Assembly (NCBI GenBank): GCA_016802295.1
Contig: JAESIW010000090.1
Coordinates: forward strand, 870,144 to 934,143
Direction of reading: 5' to 3'
Source: Brachionus rotundiformis
Lineage: Eukaryota; Rotifera; Eurotatoria; Ploima; Brachionidae
Length of the DNA stretch: 64,000 bases
Part shown: positions 23,623-35,110 of the stretch, one piece after another
How the letters are laid out: every line of letters begins with the position of its first letter
How positions within the stretch are numbered: position 1 is the stretch's first letter
Notes under the pieces: generated by a model
Told to the model about the DNA's origin: nothing
The model's database searches: none
What the model saw: the letters and a program-made list of their open reading frames with translations, nothing else
Program-made: the position numbers and the translations under genes

Positions 23623-24021
23623 ATGAATACTATTATTAATCAAGAATTGGAAAATCTAAAGAAAAGTGAAAAAGACTTTTCTGATTTCGTCAATGATTCT
23701 TTTAACCAATTTCTCCAGTTCTATAATAACAAGGTAATTATTTCAAATTTTTTAAACTATTCTAAAAAGCTAAAATTTAAGGATCACTATTCAATATATA
23801 AATTTAAATCTCCAAATAATTCTAATCAATTAAACTGCGCAACTATTTTTGTAAAAGATAAAATAAAAAATAAAATCGAAGAATATAATGGAGAAGCTGA
23901 AAAAATGGATACAGCTATTATTATTTCGAAAGAAAAATTTCTCAAAGAATCTTTGCTTCCAGTTCCGCCCAAGCTTGAACGAAAAATTGACCAAATAAGC
24001 GATAAATTTAACTACAACTAG
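23623..24021 (+). CDS. Unknown ORF of 132 residues, likely first exon of transposon gene
   Basis: Starts at ATG 23623. The product is charged, Lys/Asn-rich and helical in appearance, with no recognised motif. Downstream frames to about 24720 contain further short coding-like stretches separated by candidate small introns, leading to the Ulp1-like protease on the same strand. It is therefore probably part of the same decayed transposon transcription unit. I do not recognise the protein. Confidence 0.4.
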   Translation: MNTIINQELENLKKSEKDFSDFVNDSFNQFLQFYNNKVIISNFLNYSKKLKFKDHYSIYKFKSPNNSNQLNCATIFVKDKIKNKIEEYNGEAEKMDTAIIISKEKFLKESLLPVPPKLERKIDQISDKFNYN

Positions 24022-24833
24022 AAAGAAAATTAAAAAATCAATAGGTAAATAATTTTTAGAATATATTGATAAAGTTTTCATTGCTTTTTTATTTTAATAT
24101 TTAGTTTGTTTTTTTTTTTTAGATGGAATAGGCCACAAAGAAAATCAAACGGATCTCGAGAAATATGGATGTTTATACTCTTTTATATGTTTTTTTCTAA
24201 AAAAAAAGGTAAAACTTTAAATCATCTCTGATTAAATAATTATTCTTGTCATTTAGAATCACTTTAATTTCGTTATTTCAAGGCACAAAAAAAAAGATGA
24301 TCCAAAAATAAAGATGACAAGACTGGTAATAACCTAAAAAAACGACGATATTTTCAAAACTTTTCAAGGCGTTGTCTCTGATGAACACAAATCAAAAAAA
24401 AATGTATTTAGATTTTTTGCAAAACACGAAATTTCCACTACCCGAAAATTTTAATACAGAAAGTAAGACTTAAAAGATCAAAAATTTAATTAATAAATTA
24501 TTCTTTTCAGAAAAAAATTTTATTTTAAATAATCAAAAAAATAGTGAAAAAATATCGTTGAACTTCTTAGAGTTGAGAATATTTCTAAACTGCTTTTCAA
24601 GATAAAAATTTAAAAAAAAAAAAAATTTCAAAAGCAATCGCTGAACAAGTGACTCCAACAGGCCGCATTTTTAAAAATTGAAGGATAATTTTATATCTGA
24701 ATATTTAATTTAAATTATAAATTAATATTTATTTCACTCAATCAAACAATTGAAAGAGAAAATTTCTTAAATATTTTCTGTGATATCTCGCATTGGGAAA
24801 TTAAAAAATTAATTCTTAGAATCTGAAATTGAT

Positions 24834-25739
24834 GATGTAGAAATGCTTGATGCAAATTATTCTAGCCCAGAAATGGCAGATCATACAAATTTAAACCCCA
24901 TTATTGAACAAAAAGAAGTAGACTTCAGTTTTGACATGATTTTTTACTACAAAATTGATGATATTCTGATAACTAAGAATGATCTTAGAAGTCTTCTTTA
25001 CAATAACTGGCTGACGGACACTGTGATTTTTTTAACTTTTCAAAAATCTTTACTTAATTATTTTTAAGATCCTTGAGGCTTATGGAAGAATTGTTTCCAA
25101 AAAATCAAAAAAAAAATTTCTTTACTTTCTTCTTTTCATTCAAAAGAAATTAGTTATAATGGATTTGATAAATGGGGAAAAAAATTACCCGTAAGTGATA
25201 TTAATTTTTTTGATCATCTAATAGTCTTAATAAAGGTTGACAAGTATGAATATATGGTTGGATTCGTAAATCAAAATGGTAATCATTGGAGCTTAATATG
25301 TATCAATTTAAAAAATTTTAATTTTGTTTATCTTGATCCTTTGGGAGAAAAAGAGGATATTAAAGAACTTTTTTTTAAAAACTGGGGGTAAAATTCAAAT
25401 ATTTTTTAATTTTAAATTGTCTTATGAATTTCTCTCAAATTTCAAAAACAATTTAAATTGTAAATTTTATTTATTTCTTAAATCAAATTATTTTTAAGCA
25501 AAATTTCCAACAGAATTATAAGAATTAAAATTAAAATTAAAATTAAATAAAAAACTTGATCATTTAATTCAAAAGGATTCTTTCAACTGTGGAGTTTATG
25601 CTTGTTTCTTTCTGGAAAAATTAATTGAAAAAAAGAAATTATATTTGGAAAATGATAAAACTGATTTATATCGTCTCAGACATAGTATAAATAAGTATTT
25701 TAAATTTAGATTAGACAATTTAAGCTATAATGAGTTTTG
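24834..25739 (+). pseudogene. Ulp1-like (C48) cysteine protease, transposon-associated, frameshifted
   Basis: A candidate 3' splice site at about 24819 opens a frame containing LRSLLYNNWLTDT. An intron of 46 bp (25023-25068) follows, then the frame continues and slips in an A-run near 25107-25117. The catalytic region is readable: NGNHWSLI (His), VYLDPLG (Asp) and, after a second intron of about 150 bp, IQKDSFNCGVYAC (Gln and Cys). His, Asp, Gln and Cys are all present in the C48 order. The frame ends at 25739. Proteases of this fold cleave SUMO-like tails in the cell and occur as passengers in MULE, Maverick and related DNA transposons. Here the coiled-coil and SWIM/MULE neighbours favour a transposon origin. 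Confidence 0.7.
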
Positions 25740-25947
25740 AGAAGAAAGGATAAAAAAGACAAACCCAAAGTTTTGATTTTAATTTTTAAAATCAAGAACG
25801 TATTTCAAAACGGTTTCAACTAGGTCTTTCTCCTGATTTTGATTCACTAATCGGAGATAAAGATCTGAATGTATTTGCAAACGAAAATGAAGATTATTCA
25901 AATACGAGTTTTTTGCTATAATATTTTATGAAAGTTTTCTGGATATA

Positions 25948-27305
25948 CAGTTTTAGTCATAAGTATTTGCACAATATGTTTATTAAGATTCTTTATTTGA
26001 CTATTTGATGTTCAATTGTCTTTTTAATAATGTATAAATTTTTGCAATGAGTAATGATTATTTTACTTTTATTTCAAAAAATTAAAAATATAAATAGAAA
26101 AAAGTATTTTCACACTTGTATTATTTGATTTTATTTTTTAGATAAAAATAAAAAAAGTAAATATTAAATCCAATAGTACTTGTTTTCTATTAGCCATTCC
26201 ATTCTTCTTGGCATTGACTCAACTAGCTTATTACAATACACATGAGTTATCATTTGCCAACTCTGCTTCGTGACTTCAGGATTTTTTGATTTTTTTTGTG
26301 TGTTTTCTTGATTATTTATTTACTTTTTGAGGTCGAACCATAAATTTTGAATAGGATTCAGGCCAATCAAACAACAATATTCTTTTCATTTAAATAATCA
26401 ATGACCTTATAGCTGCGTGTTTAGGATCATTGTCCTGTTGAAAAACAAAATCACCTGAAAACAAAAGCCTAGCAGATGAAATCATGTGACAGGAAATTAT
26501 CCAAATATAAATTTCTGCATTCACATTGCCTTCTATTTGATGTAAGTTACCATGTCCAGCATAATCAAAGCATCCCCAAGGCATTATAGAATCATCATGC
26601 TTAACTATTTGTTTGGCATGCTTTGGCTTTAGCATTTTACCTTTATGTCACCACGTCCATATTCGTCCGTCACTCCTCTCTTGTTAATTTTGTTTCATCT
26701 GTGAATAAAACACGTTTTCAGTCATCAACCTTTGATTCTTTAAACCGAAAGCAAATCTCGCTTTTATATAAAGGCTTTTTGATAGGTTCTCCACCATTTA
26801 TTTTGATTTCTCAACCATTTTCACTATTTCCTTGTCAATGTGAACCGTTGTTGATCTTGGTCGACCAGTTCGGAACTTACTTAAATGCGTTTAGGTGTTG
26901 GCAAAGCGTCTTAAAACATAACCAATGTTGAAAAAGCTAATTTCAACTCTTCTCCGATTTGTCTTTACGAATTTACTTAATTTTCTAGAGCAATTATAGC
27001 TCCGTTAGTTGTTAATCTAGTTCTCATGTCTTAAACATTTTTATCAAATTAATCAAAAAAAATTTTAAATTAAATAAAGTTTTTTGATTCTTTTAAGATA
27101 TTTTAATAATTTTTTAATGGCATTAATGTATTAAATATCAAATAACAAAGGTGTGCAAATACTTTTGTCTATTTATTTTTTTTTGAAATATAAGTAAAAT
27201 TATCTTCAATCATTGAAAAAATTTATACATCATCAAATAGAACATTGACAAAGTCATTTTAGAATCTTAATAAACATAGTGTGCAAATACTTTTGTCTTT
27301 AACTG
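25948..27305 (-). mobile_element. Tc1/mariner element with long terminal inverted repeats
   Basis: 1358 bp, bounded by CAGTT...AACTG and TA dinucleotides on both sides. The terminal inverted repeats extend about 180-200 bp. Each carries two copies of a motif like AGTATTTGCACA (outer at about 25959 and 27285; inner at about 26104 and 27155), the IR/DR arrangement of many Tc1-like elements. The transposase inside, on the minus strand, is dead. Confidence 0.9.
26180..26930 (-). pseudogene. Tc1-like transposase, degenerate
   Basis: Pieces in order on the minus strand: FRTGRPRSTT (GRPR linker after the helix-turn-helix), VLFTDETKL (first catalytic Asp), SIMPWGCFDYAGHGNL, GDFVFQQDNDPKHAA (second catalytic Asp), and a degraded DWPESYSKF block where the third acidic residue should lie. 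Several stops and frameshifts are present, and the N-terminal DNA-binding domain is mostly missing. Confidence 0.85.
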
Positions 27306-27340
27306 TAACCACTAATAAATTTTCCTAAAGGATCGATCAA

Positions 27341-28570
27341 TGGAAGCTATTCAAAGTTTTTCAAAAAGTTTTTTTAATGTTTTTGACTGTAAATCTTTCA
27401 ATAAACAAGTGATTAAATCTCAAAAGATTGAAAAATTTCTATTCCTATTTTTAGACTTAAGACAAGACCAAAATCATCAACACCTATAGAAAATTTGAGT
27501 TTTGTTAGCTAAACAAATTTTATATTGTCCGGAAATGATTCATTTTATGGTCAAGTCTTAATTTCAACTAAAACGAATTTTTACAAGATAATTAGCAAAC
27601 AAGAAAATGAGATTGAAAAGTTAAATCGAAAATTGGATGATCAAATAAGAGATTATCGTTTTTTACAAAACGATTTACTAAAATTTGAAGTAAAATTTCT
27701 TTTAGATTCTAAAAAATTAAGTAAAATAAAAAAAAAGAACAAATATAATGGAAAATTTGATGAAATTAAACTTTTAATGGAACGAGAAGAAAAACTTGAG
27801 GAGGATATGTACCAACAAGTTCAAAATTTAAAAAATACACTGCTTGATAAGTAAACTTAAATTAATACTTGATTACAAATTAATATTAAAAAAAAAGAGT
27901 AAAAAAAAAAATCAATTAAAAGATGAAAAAGAAATTATTCTTTTGGACATTGAGTCAAAAAATATTCAGCTAGAAAGTGAAACAAAAAGTTCGGGCCCAA
28001 AGAAAAAATGTCAATATGTTAAGAAATGCAAAGGAGAAGGGAACGTTAATCAAAAATATAGAACACATTCGACTATTTAAAGTTGTCCTACTTTTAAAAA
28101 TGTAAATATTAACTGAAACTAGAAAAAAAAGAAAATAAAAATAAGATAAAATTGACAGGAACAAGATGAAAAAGATCAAATAGAAACCATGGTTGATCTT
28201 ATGAAGGGAGAATTAGAAAGAATTAAAAAAGAAAAAGAAGATGAGAAAGAAATTAAAAAAGAAAATGAAAAATTAAATAAAAATCTTGTTTCAACAACTT
28301 AAATGACTTGATAAAGGCTCAAGAACAACTAAAGTCAAAATATTTCGAGAGAGAAGATGAGTTAAAAAGACTTGTTTCAGCAATCTCTGAGCTTGAAGAA
28401 AAACTGTAAATATCTTTCTAAATTATATAAATTATCCATGTTTCCACTAAATAACTAATTATTTTTATTTATTAGACGTCAATCTCAAGTCGAAGAGACT
28501 AATATTTATCAAAAAAAAAAACATTGAGCTTGAACAAGTTATAGCTCAATCGAACCAAAAAAACAATGAG
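27341..28570 (+). pseudogene. Coiled-coil protein of DNA transposon, broken
   Basis: A start at ATG 27341 (MEAIQSFSKSFF) leads, over a likely small intron ending near 27452, into a long Lys/Glu-rich heptad-like region (KQENEIEKLNRKLDDQI, then LLMEREEKLEEDM). There is an in-frame TAA near 27510 and later stops or frameshifts, including one at 27852. Coiled-coil coding continues in pieces to about 28570 with further small introns. It follows the Ulp1-like gene on the same strand, interrupted by the Tc1 insertion. A second coiled-coil block on the other strand at 34218-34826 is of the same general type. Function unknown. Confidence 0.5.
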
Positions 28571-28889
28571 TAATTTTAAAGTTTATTTTTCTTTAAAAAA
28601 TTTATTAAAATTATATATTTTTAGTGAAATTTAAATAATTCATTCTAAAAGGACATTTTGTCCGTTTAAAAATGAAAAAAAGTTTTTTAGTACCTCAAAT
28701 TTATTAAAAATTACCTCTAATTTATTAAAATTTACCTCAAATGTTATAAAAGACTATCTTTTTATTAAAAAGTAGCAAAATATAAAAAAAGTATTCAAAT
28801 AAAAAAAAATTACATCAATTTAAAAAAAAAGAAAGCAATTTCATTTTAAAACCGCAAAAAGTTAATACTCACCTCTAAAAATAAAAAAA
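28571..28889. other. No gene seen; A/T homopolymer-rich
   Basis: Low-complexity AT sequence with repeated TACCTCAAAT/TTTATTAAAA phrases; no gene. Confidence 0.5.
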
Positions 28890-29145
28890 ATTAACAATTA
28901 TTACAATAAAAATATCTTTTTTTTTTCATAATTAAGCTACATTTTTCACATGTTTTAGATTCATTATTTTGAGTATATTCTTGATTAAATGTTTTTTGTC
29001 TTTTTTTATTATAAGGCACAACTTCGGTTAAATCATCATCATCATAAGAGATGCCTTTTGGATCTCCACTCTGAACCTTATCCTTTTGCCAATCTGAACA
29101 AGTACACGTTGTTTCTCTCCAATTATTTATATTGATGGATGGAAT
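28890..29145 (-). pseudogene. SWIM-domain transposase C-terminus, inverted partial copy
   Basis: The minus strand encodes SININNWRETTCTCSDWQKD, then jumps (internal deletion) to a stretch ending in a zinc-ribbon-like CEKC...CNNC. It is an inverted, deleted copy of 29325-29745 on the plus strand. The second half of the SWIM CxCx(n)CxH motif is lost in this copy. Confidence 0.7.
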
Positions 29146-29148
29146 TGC

Positions 29149-29710
29149 TTGAACAAAACAATACAAACATCGATACCTAGAACAGATTATTTTTATGTTA
29201 AAGAAGGTCTTTTTTATGATCTTAGTCGTAATGAATGCAAAGAATATGAGCAAAAATTGACATCAAAAAGTTGGTCAACATTTGATATTATGATAAAGCA
29301 TTTATCTAGTATAAATCGTATATCCATCAATATAAATAATTGGAGAGAAACAACGTGTAATTGTTCAGATTGGCAAAAGGATTACAAGTGTAATCATCAA
29401 ATTGCAGTTTGTGCAAGGCTAAAAAAATGTGCATTTGACATTGTTGCCATGGATTTACCAATTCAACCGAATCGTAAACGTGGTGCCCCAAAAAAAATAA
29501 ACCAGCTCTAATAATACAACCATCAGATTCAGTTGGCGGTGGTGGAGAACCGAAAAGCATCTCTTTTGATGATGATGATTTAACCGAAGTTGTGCCTTAT
29601 AATAAAAAAAAACAAAAAACATTCAATCAAGAATCTACTCAAAATAATGAATCTAAAACATGTGAAAAATGTGGCTTAATTATGAAAAAAAAAGTATTTT
29701 TATTGTGATA
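29149..29710 (+). pseudogene. MULE-type transposase C-terminus with SWIM zinc finger
   Basis: The frame 29149-29511 contains TCNCSDWQKDYKCNHQ, a SWIM zinc finger (CxC then CxH), followed by a basic RKRGAPKK tail. A frameshift near 29505 leads to an acidic DDDDLTEVV stretch and CEKCGLIMKKK. SWIM fingers lie C-terminal to the DDE core in MULE transposases and bind DNA. The core is absent on this strand here; a core-like region lies on the minus strand at 35.3-37.0 kb. Confidence 0.7.
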
Positions 29711-29759
29711 TTTTTATTATGATTATTGTGATTGAATTTATTAAAGTAAAATCAAATAA

Positions 29760-30540
29760 TGATTCACCGGTTCATTACGAACAAGTGCCTTTTTAAAAAT
29801 CATTTTTCTTATTGAGGATTGAAATTTTGTTAGAGAATCCTGATAGAAATCGACCGCCAAAATTTGAGCAGAGCTTTTATTTTCTATGAAAAAACTTTCT
29901 TACAAATTATCTCTGTATTTTAGATAAACAAGTTTTTTTTCAAACCAATTTTGTTTCTAAATTTTTTAATTTTTTGTTTTTTATCTTTGTTAATGATTTT
30001 TTTTTCAATTATAATTTAGTTTCCGTAGTTTTGAATAATTTTTTGAATTTTCTAAAATGTTTAATTAATTTTTTTTGCTTAATAAAAATTATAATTATTA
30101 AAAACAAATAAAATTTTTATTAATTAACATATAATCGTTTTAATAATTTTTCATTTTTTTATTATTTTTTTGCTTATTTTAACAAAAATATAACATCATT
30201 TATTCAATTTTCAAATCGGCTTCATGCAGTAAGCTAGTTTTCAATTAGCTCTTTTTGAATTTATATTTTTTGAAATTGAGATATTGAGATTTATTACTTT
30301 CAATTTCTGTAAAAGGGTTTTTTATTTAATTATGATTTAATTATTAATTTGTTTTGTTCTAAAAATAAATTTAATAATATTCTTTAATAAAATAGCTATT
30401 GATTTAGTTTATTTATTTTCATTCTTATTTTATCTAACTTTGTAAGTTGCACCATTATTGAACAATTTTTATCACAAGATTTTTTAAAAGTCATTCTAAA
30501 TCATCTTTTAAATTTTTGTACCAAAATTTTGTTCTAAATT
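29760..30540. other. No gene seen
   Basis: Very AT-rich, T-run-rich sequence; no frame, RNA gene or repeat recognised. Confidence 0.5.
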
Positions 30541-30612
30541 TCACAAAACCAATTAAACATTTATAATCTTAAATTGATTTAAAATAAAACTCTATTAGTT
30601 ATTATATTAAAA
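30541..30612. repeat. Satellite remnant (left side of LINE insertion)
   Basis: AACTCTATTAGTTATTATAT and flanking bases match the end part of the satellite monomer. It stops where the LINE 3' tail begins. Confidence 0.75.
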
Positions 30613-31175
30613 TATATATATTTCAAGGTTAATCAACAGGCTAGTGCCCATGTCATAAAGACCGATTAACACTCCATTTATTTAAATAAAATAAATTTAG
30701 CTAATTAAAAATAAATTGTTCAAATAATCATTTAAAAAAGTAAAACATAGAAAGAATTTTTTTTTCAAAATCTGTGAAAATTAAATTGATATTATTAAAA
30801 TTGAATGCTTAAATGTTGTAAATTTAAACATTGATCTCTTGATCACAAAGCAATTTATAAGTCTTGAGTAGAAAAATCCAAATGTTTTTTCACCATTTAC
30901 TGATTTTGAAGTTGGTTCTATCAGATTCTCACTGTTCCTTAAATTATATTTTAAATTTCTTGAGTCATTTTTCTTTAAATTCTGCCTTAGATTTTCAGGA
31001 GAATTATGAAAGTATAGTGTTTTATAAGCAACGATAGCATTCTATCAATTATTCTATGTTGGATGCATTCAAGCCATACTTTTAAAGAAGTTATTAATAT
31101 CATTAAAGTTATTTACATCAAATTTGAACCTAAACAATTTAAATAACGTTAAATAATAACTCTTAGCCAATTTAA

Positions 31176-31860
31176 TTATTCTTTTGAGAAATAGCACAAG
31201 AGAGTCAAGCAAATATCAAAATAAGGCAATACAAACGTCTTAAATAACTGTATTTTTACAGAAGTTGATAGATAGAATACTCTCTTAATGCTGAATAACT
31301 TTTTATTCAAAACTAATGATACACTACATGCTAATTTAGAAAAATTTAGATTCTGATCAATATTATAGCCTAAAAGAGTTATTTCATTGACTACTTTAAT
31401 TTCATTTCCACAAAGATCGATCATCTTTGGAATAATAGTATTCTATTTGAAAAAATCATACAGTAGGTTTATGACCAATTAATATCAACCTTTTAAAAAT
31501 AACACTAATCACTAAGATTGTGGATGGTACTCCAAAAATTTTTCAAAACACTATCTAAGTCCTTATCAGAGTGACTAATTGTAGTGTCATCAGCAAACAT
31601 TTGTATGTCAAATTTCCTTAAGAGATAGGGAAAATCATTAATAAAAATCAGAAAAAGAAGAGGACCTGGAACTGAACCCTGCGGTACACCTAACTTTAGA
31701 GCTGTAGGTTTTGATCTTTCGTTACCAAGATGAATTATTTGAGATCTATTAACAAAATAATTTGATAGAAGACCTAAGGAATTATTGTCAAATCCATAGT
31801 GAAATAATTTCAGGAGAAGAAGATTTGGATTAATCACGTCAAAGGCTTTTCTAAAGTCAA
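31176..31860 (-). pseudogene. LINE reverse transcriptase, partial
   Basis: Motifs: FRKAFDVINPNLLL, LKLGVPQGSVPGPLLFLIFI and the catalytic FADDTT. After a stop at 31505 the thumb-like piece (EITLLGYNIDQNLNF, then KTFVLPYFD) is in another frame. The N-terminal fingers are mostly missing. Confidence 0.85.
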
Positions 31861-32039
31861 TAAAAAGTGATAAGGTAGTAAGTTAAATTTAATTCACTTA
31901 GATATTCATGAAATGCCGTCTGACATGAATGCCCAGCTCTGAATCCATGCTGCCCATTAAAAAAAATATTATTAGATTCAAAATAGCTTGAGATTTGATA
32001 AGCCAATAATCTTTCAAACAATTTTGCAATTAGTCATTT

Positions 32040-33206
32040 TCACTGATTGGGATTGTTAACCTTTATATCATCCCAAACTAGCTCTTCTGGAAAGCTGTCA
32101 AGATCAGCATCTCCTCTAGTTTTTATGGATGACTTGTAAAAATTCCAAAATTTTCTGGAATTTTTGAAATCTTTTGAGGATTTAGACTCAAAAAATATTT
32201 TCATTTTTTGACGGTTAAGTTTTTTGTAATCTCTTCTGGCCTCCCTATAATCATTTAAATTGACAGAGTCCTTACAATTCAAGTAATTATGATAACAAAA
32301 ATCCCTATAGTTTCTTAAGCTTCTTAATTCAGAATCAAACCAAGGACACGATTGATTATTCCTATCTTTAACTTCTTTTAATGGGCAACATGTTTCGATG
32401 GACTTTAATATACTATCTTTAATAAAATTCCATTTATCTTCAATTCCTAATAGTTTATCAAGCTTAGTAAAATCAATTTTACTTAAAAATTGTCCAACTT
32501 TAGTAATACTTTTATCAGAAATCAAACGAAAAGATTTAAAGCTATTTTTCTTCACAGATTTTAATACTGGAAAAGAGCCTAAAAGGAATTTGTGATCACT
32601 GAAAGGACAACCTACTATGGAAGAGATAGAATCAAAATTTTCCTGATGTATAATATGATCTATATGACTTAACATAACATATATATCATTTGAAATATTA
32701 TTTATACCTATCCTTGTTGGTTGATTTGTAATTGTTTTTAGGGAGTAGTTTTTTAGAAATTCTCTAAACCTAATATCACCATTTAAATGATCCATATTTA
32801 AATCACCAACAAGAACAAGCTTATTATTGGTATCATTTGTTAATATAAACTGCTCTAAGAAATTAATAAAGAGTAAATTATCAGTTGAGGGTGGCTTTTA
32901 ACTGAAAAGATAGTTAATATTTTCACTATAACATTGCAATTCTAATGAAATGGCTTCGAATTCATCAAAGAAGTTGCAATTTAGAATTTTAAAATTCTTC
33001 TTAACAAGAACAAGTAAACCACCACCATCCCTATTCCTATCTTTACGCTTTAATAAGTAATCTGGACTATGAAAAAAAGAGAAGGGGATAGAATCATCTA
33101 ATTTTGTTTCATTTAAAGAAATAACATCGAAGATGTTAAGCGAAACAATTTCTAAAACCTCATCCTTTTTAAGAAACAGTGAATTTACATTCAAAATAAT
33201 AATCAT
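32040..33206 (-). pseudogene. LINE APE-type endonuclease region
   Basis: Reads NVNSLFLKKDEVLEIV, VISLNETKLDDS (catalytic ExK-like motif) and DGGGLLVLVKK, then one in-frame TAA at 32898-32900, then LVLVGDLNMDH and SHIDHIIH (endonuclease core, with the SDHKF motif). The linker to the RT is basic and helical. It ends at a stop at 32040, where the sequence jumps into a mid-RT motif (KLFERLL), showing an internal deletion. Confidence 0.8.
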
Positions 33207-33590
33207 CAGTATCGATGATTTTTAACATTTTTGCTTGATTTTGAATATTTTATTGATGGGAGTTTATAAATTTAGATATAAGCACCTAAAAATGATTTTT
33301 TAAAGCTTAATATCACTTAATAATACCTAAAGAAAGTATCTTCTTTGAAATGAATGAAATTCTCCTTAAATGAGCGAACTTAAATGATTTAGTTTTGAAA
33401 TGCAAATTTTGGTGTGTATCTTGTTCTAAAATTTTAGTTATTTCGATTTTTTACTTTAGATAATCATGTTTATCTCTATTTGCAATTGATTTTAATTTTT
33501 AAGATACAATGAACTATAAAGACACAAATATTCAATAAATATTTATTAATTAGCTTATTAGTGTTGTTTTATAGTAACTTTTTATTTTAA
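33207..33590. repeat. Satellite remnant, variant subfamily (right side of LINE)
   Basis: Diverged monomer beginning AGTATCGATGATTTTTAAC and following the satellite order to the TTAGCTTATTAGTG part. It shares private variants with the copies at 37850-38098 and 45545-45945 rather than with the main array. Confidence 0.85.
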
Positions 33591-34217
33591 AAAGTTCTCT
33601 TGATTATGCTCTGCTAACTTTAGTATGTTTTTTAAAAATTATCCTAAAAGAAATCTGACTGTTCCAAATGAATGATTCCGGTAGATAAATTTTAAAAAAT
33701 TCAGTAAAAATCAATCCTCGCAGATATTACAGATTATTAATTGATCATACTAAAATTGATTTTTAATGAATTCTCTAATAGTTTATCAAGCCTTAATCCG
33801 GAAAATTAGAAATCATCAGAAAAAAGAGAATTAATGAAAATTAAATTTTAAATGAAAAGAATAAACAGAAAATATTTAAATGAATACTAAAAAATAAACT
33901 AAAATTTCAAAAAAACTCTTTTGTCCAAGTTCTGTTTGTGAGGTAAACCCTTGAATTTTCACATACATAATAAAACTTTCCAAATTTTCCTTTTTTTTAC
34001 CGGTCTTCCATTTGCTGATCCTGTGCTCTTATAAGTTCCAATAATAGGATCTTTATTTTCATCCTAAATTTTTTATGACTTTTATTTTTACAATATAAAA
34101 ATTTAAAAGTACCAAAAAATGTTTGTTTTTATTAGAAGCTTCCTCAATTTTTCTTTTGACTAATTTTTCTTTCCCTCCAATTCCAAGCAAAAGTGTCTCT
34201 AAATGAATTTTATTTTA
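33591..34217. other. No gene seen
   Basis: AT-rich; no supported feature. Confidence 0.45.
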
Positions 34218-34826
34218 TTATTGAGAATTAAAAAACTTTTTTAAACCTTTTTCGCTTTTTAAATTGCTTATTTCGATTTCCTTTTTATTCAATTCATTAC
34301 GCAAATTTGTTTTTTCAATCAAACAATTTGACAATTTTTCGGGAAAATTATTCAAACTTGCTTTTAAAGAAGATATTTTGTTTTCCAAATCATCTATATT
34401 TTTTTTCTGTTCAATAATTGCTTTTATTTTTTTTTCATTTGGACAATTTTGAAGACTTGTAAATAAGTACCTATGATGTCGATTCAACTTTTGGTTTATA
34501 TTTCCATCTCCATTACACCCTGATACTTCACATTTTGGGTGTTTTATTGTAAAAATAAGGCATCAAAAAAACTGCTATTCTTTGAATTTTAATTATTAAT
34601 ATCAGTGTTTTTTTAAAAATAAAAAAAATAAAAAATAAATTTTAACAAAAAAAGTTTTTTGAAGATGGTCATTCATCTTTACATAGATAATAAGATCTAA
34701 AATATTAGATACTTGTATTTTGTAATCTTTAATTTGAATTTTAAATTGAACAGCAAGATCCTTATTTATCTGCGCTTGATCAATTAACTTTTTTTTTTCT
34801 TCCTGAAGATTATTGATCTCAGCCAA
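34218..34826 (-). pseudogene. Coiled-coil protein fragments of DNA transposon
   Basis: Two minus-strand pieces: 34826-34602 (INNLQEEKKKLIDQAQINKD) and 34487-34218 (KKNIDDLENKISSLKASLNN). Both are heptad-rich and Lys/Glu-rich. Part is duplicated upstream at 35021-35110. They lie downstream of the MULE-like core on the same strand. Function unknown. Confidence 0.45.
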
Positions 34827-35110
34827 CTGCTCTTGGGTTAATTGATTCCTAAATTTGAATGAAGAAATAGATTTTTTTAAATATTAAATAATTACATTTG
34901 CTCAACATCGACACTTTTCTTTTGTAATTTTAAGCTTTGACTAAATAATTTTTTTTAAATTAAATTAATTTAAAATATTAAGATAAATTTCACTTCATGT
35001 TCATAAATAGAAAGACTAGCTCTAAATTGATCAGCAAGATCCTTATTTAGCTATGCTTGATCAATTAACTTTTTTTTTTCTTCCTGTAGATTATTGATCT
35101 CAGCCAACTT
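34741..35110. repeat. Tandem duplication of ~95 bp, offset ~285 bp
   Basis: Sequence 34741-34828 (around TTGATCAATTAACTTTTTTT) recurs at 35026-35110 with few changes, duplicating a coiled-coil-coding segment. Confidence 0.8.

Larger units (their letters stand above)
30613..33206 (-). mobile_element. 5'-truncated, internally deleted LINE (CR1/jockey-like)
   Basis: The minus strand carries an endonuclease then a reverse transcriptase. The 3' end has a short TA-rich tail (TATATATA at 30612). Both sides are flanked by satellite pieces, so it inserted into a satellite monomer with loss of roughly 70-100 bp. No ORF1 is present: the 5' end starts near the endonuclease N-terminus, a typical 5' truncation. 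Confidence 0.8.
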
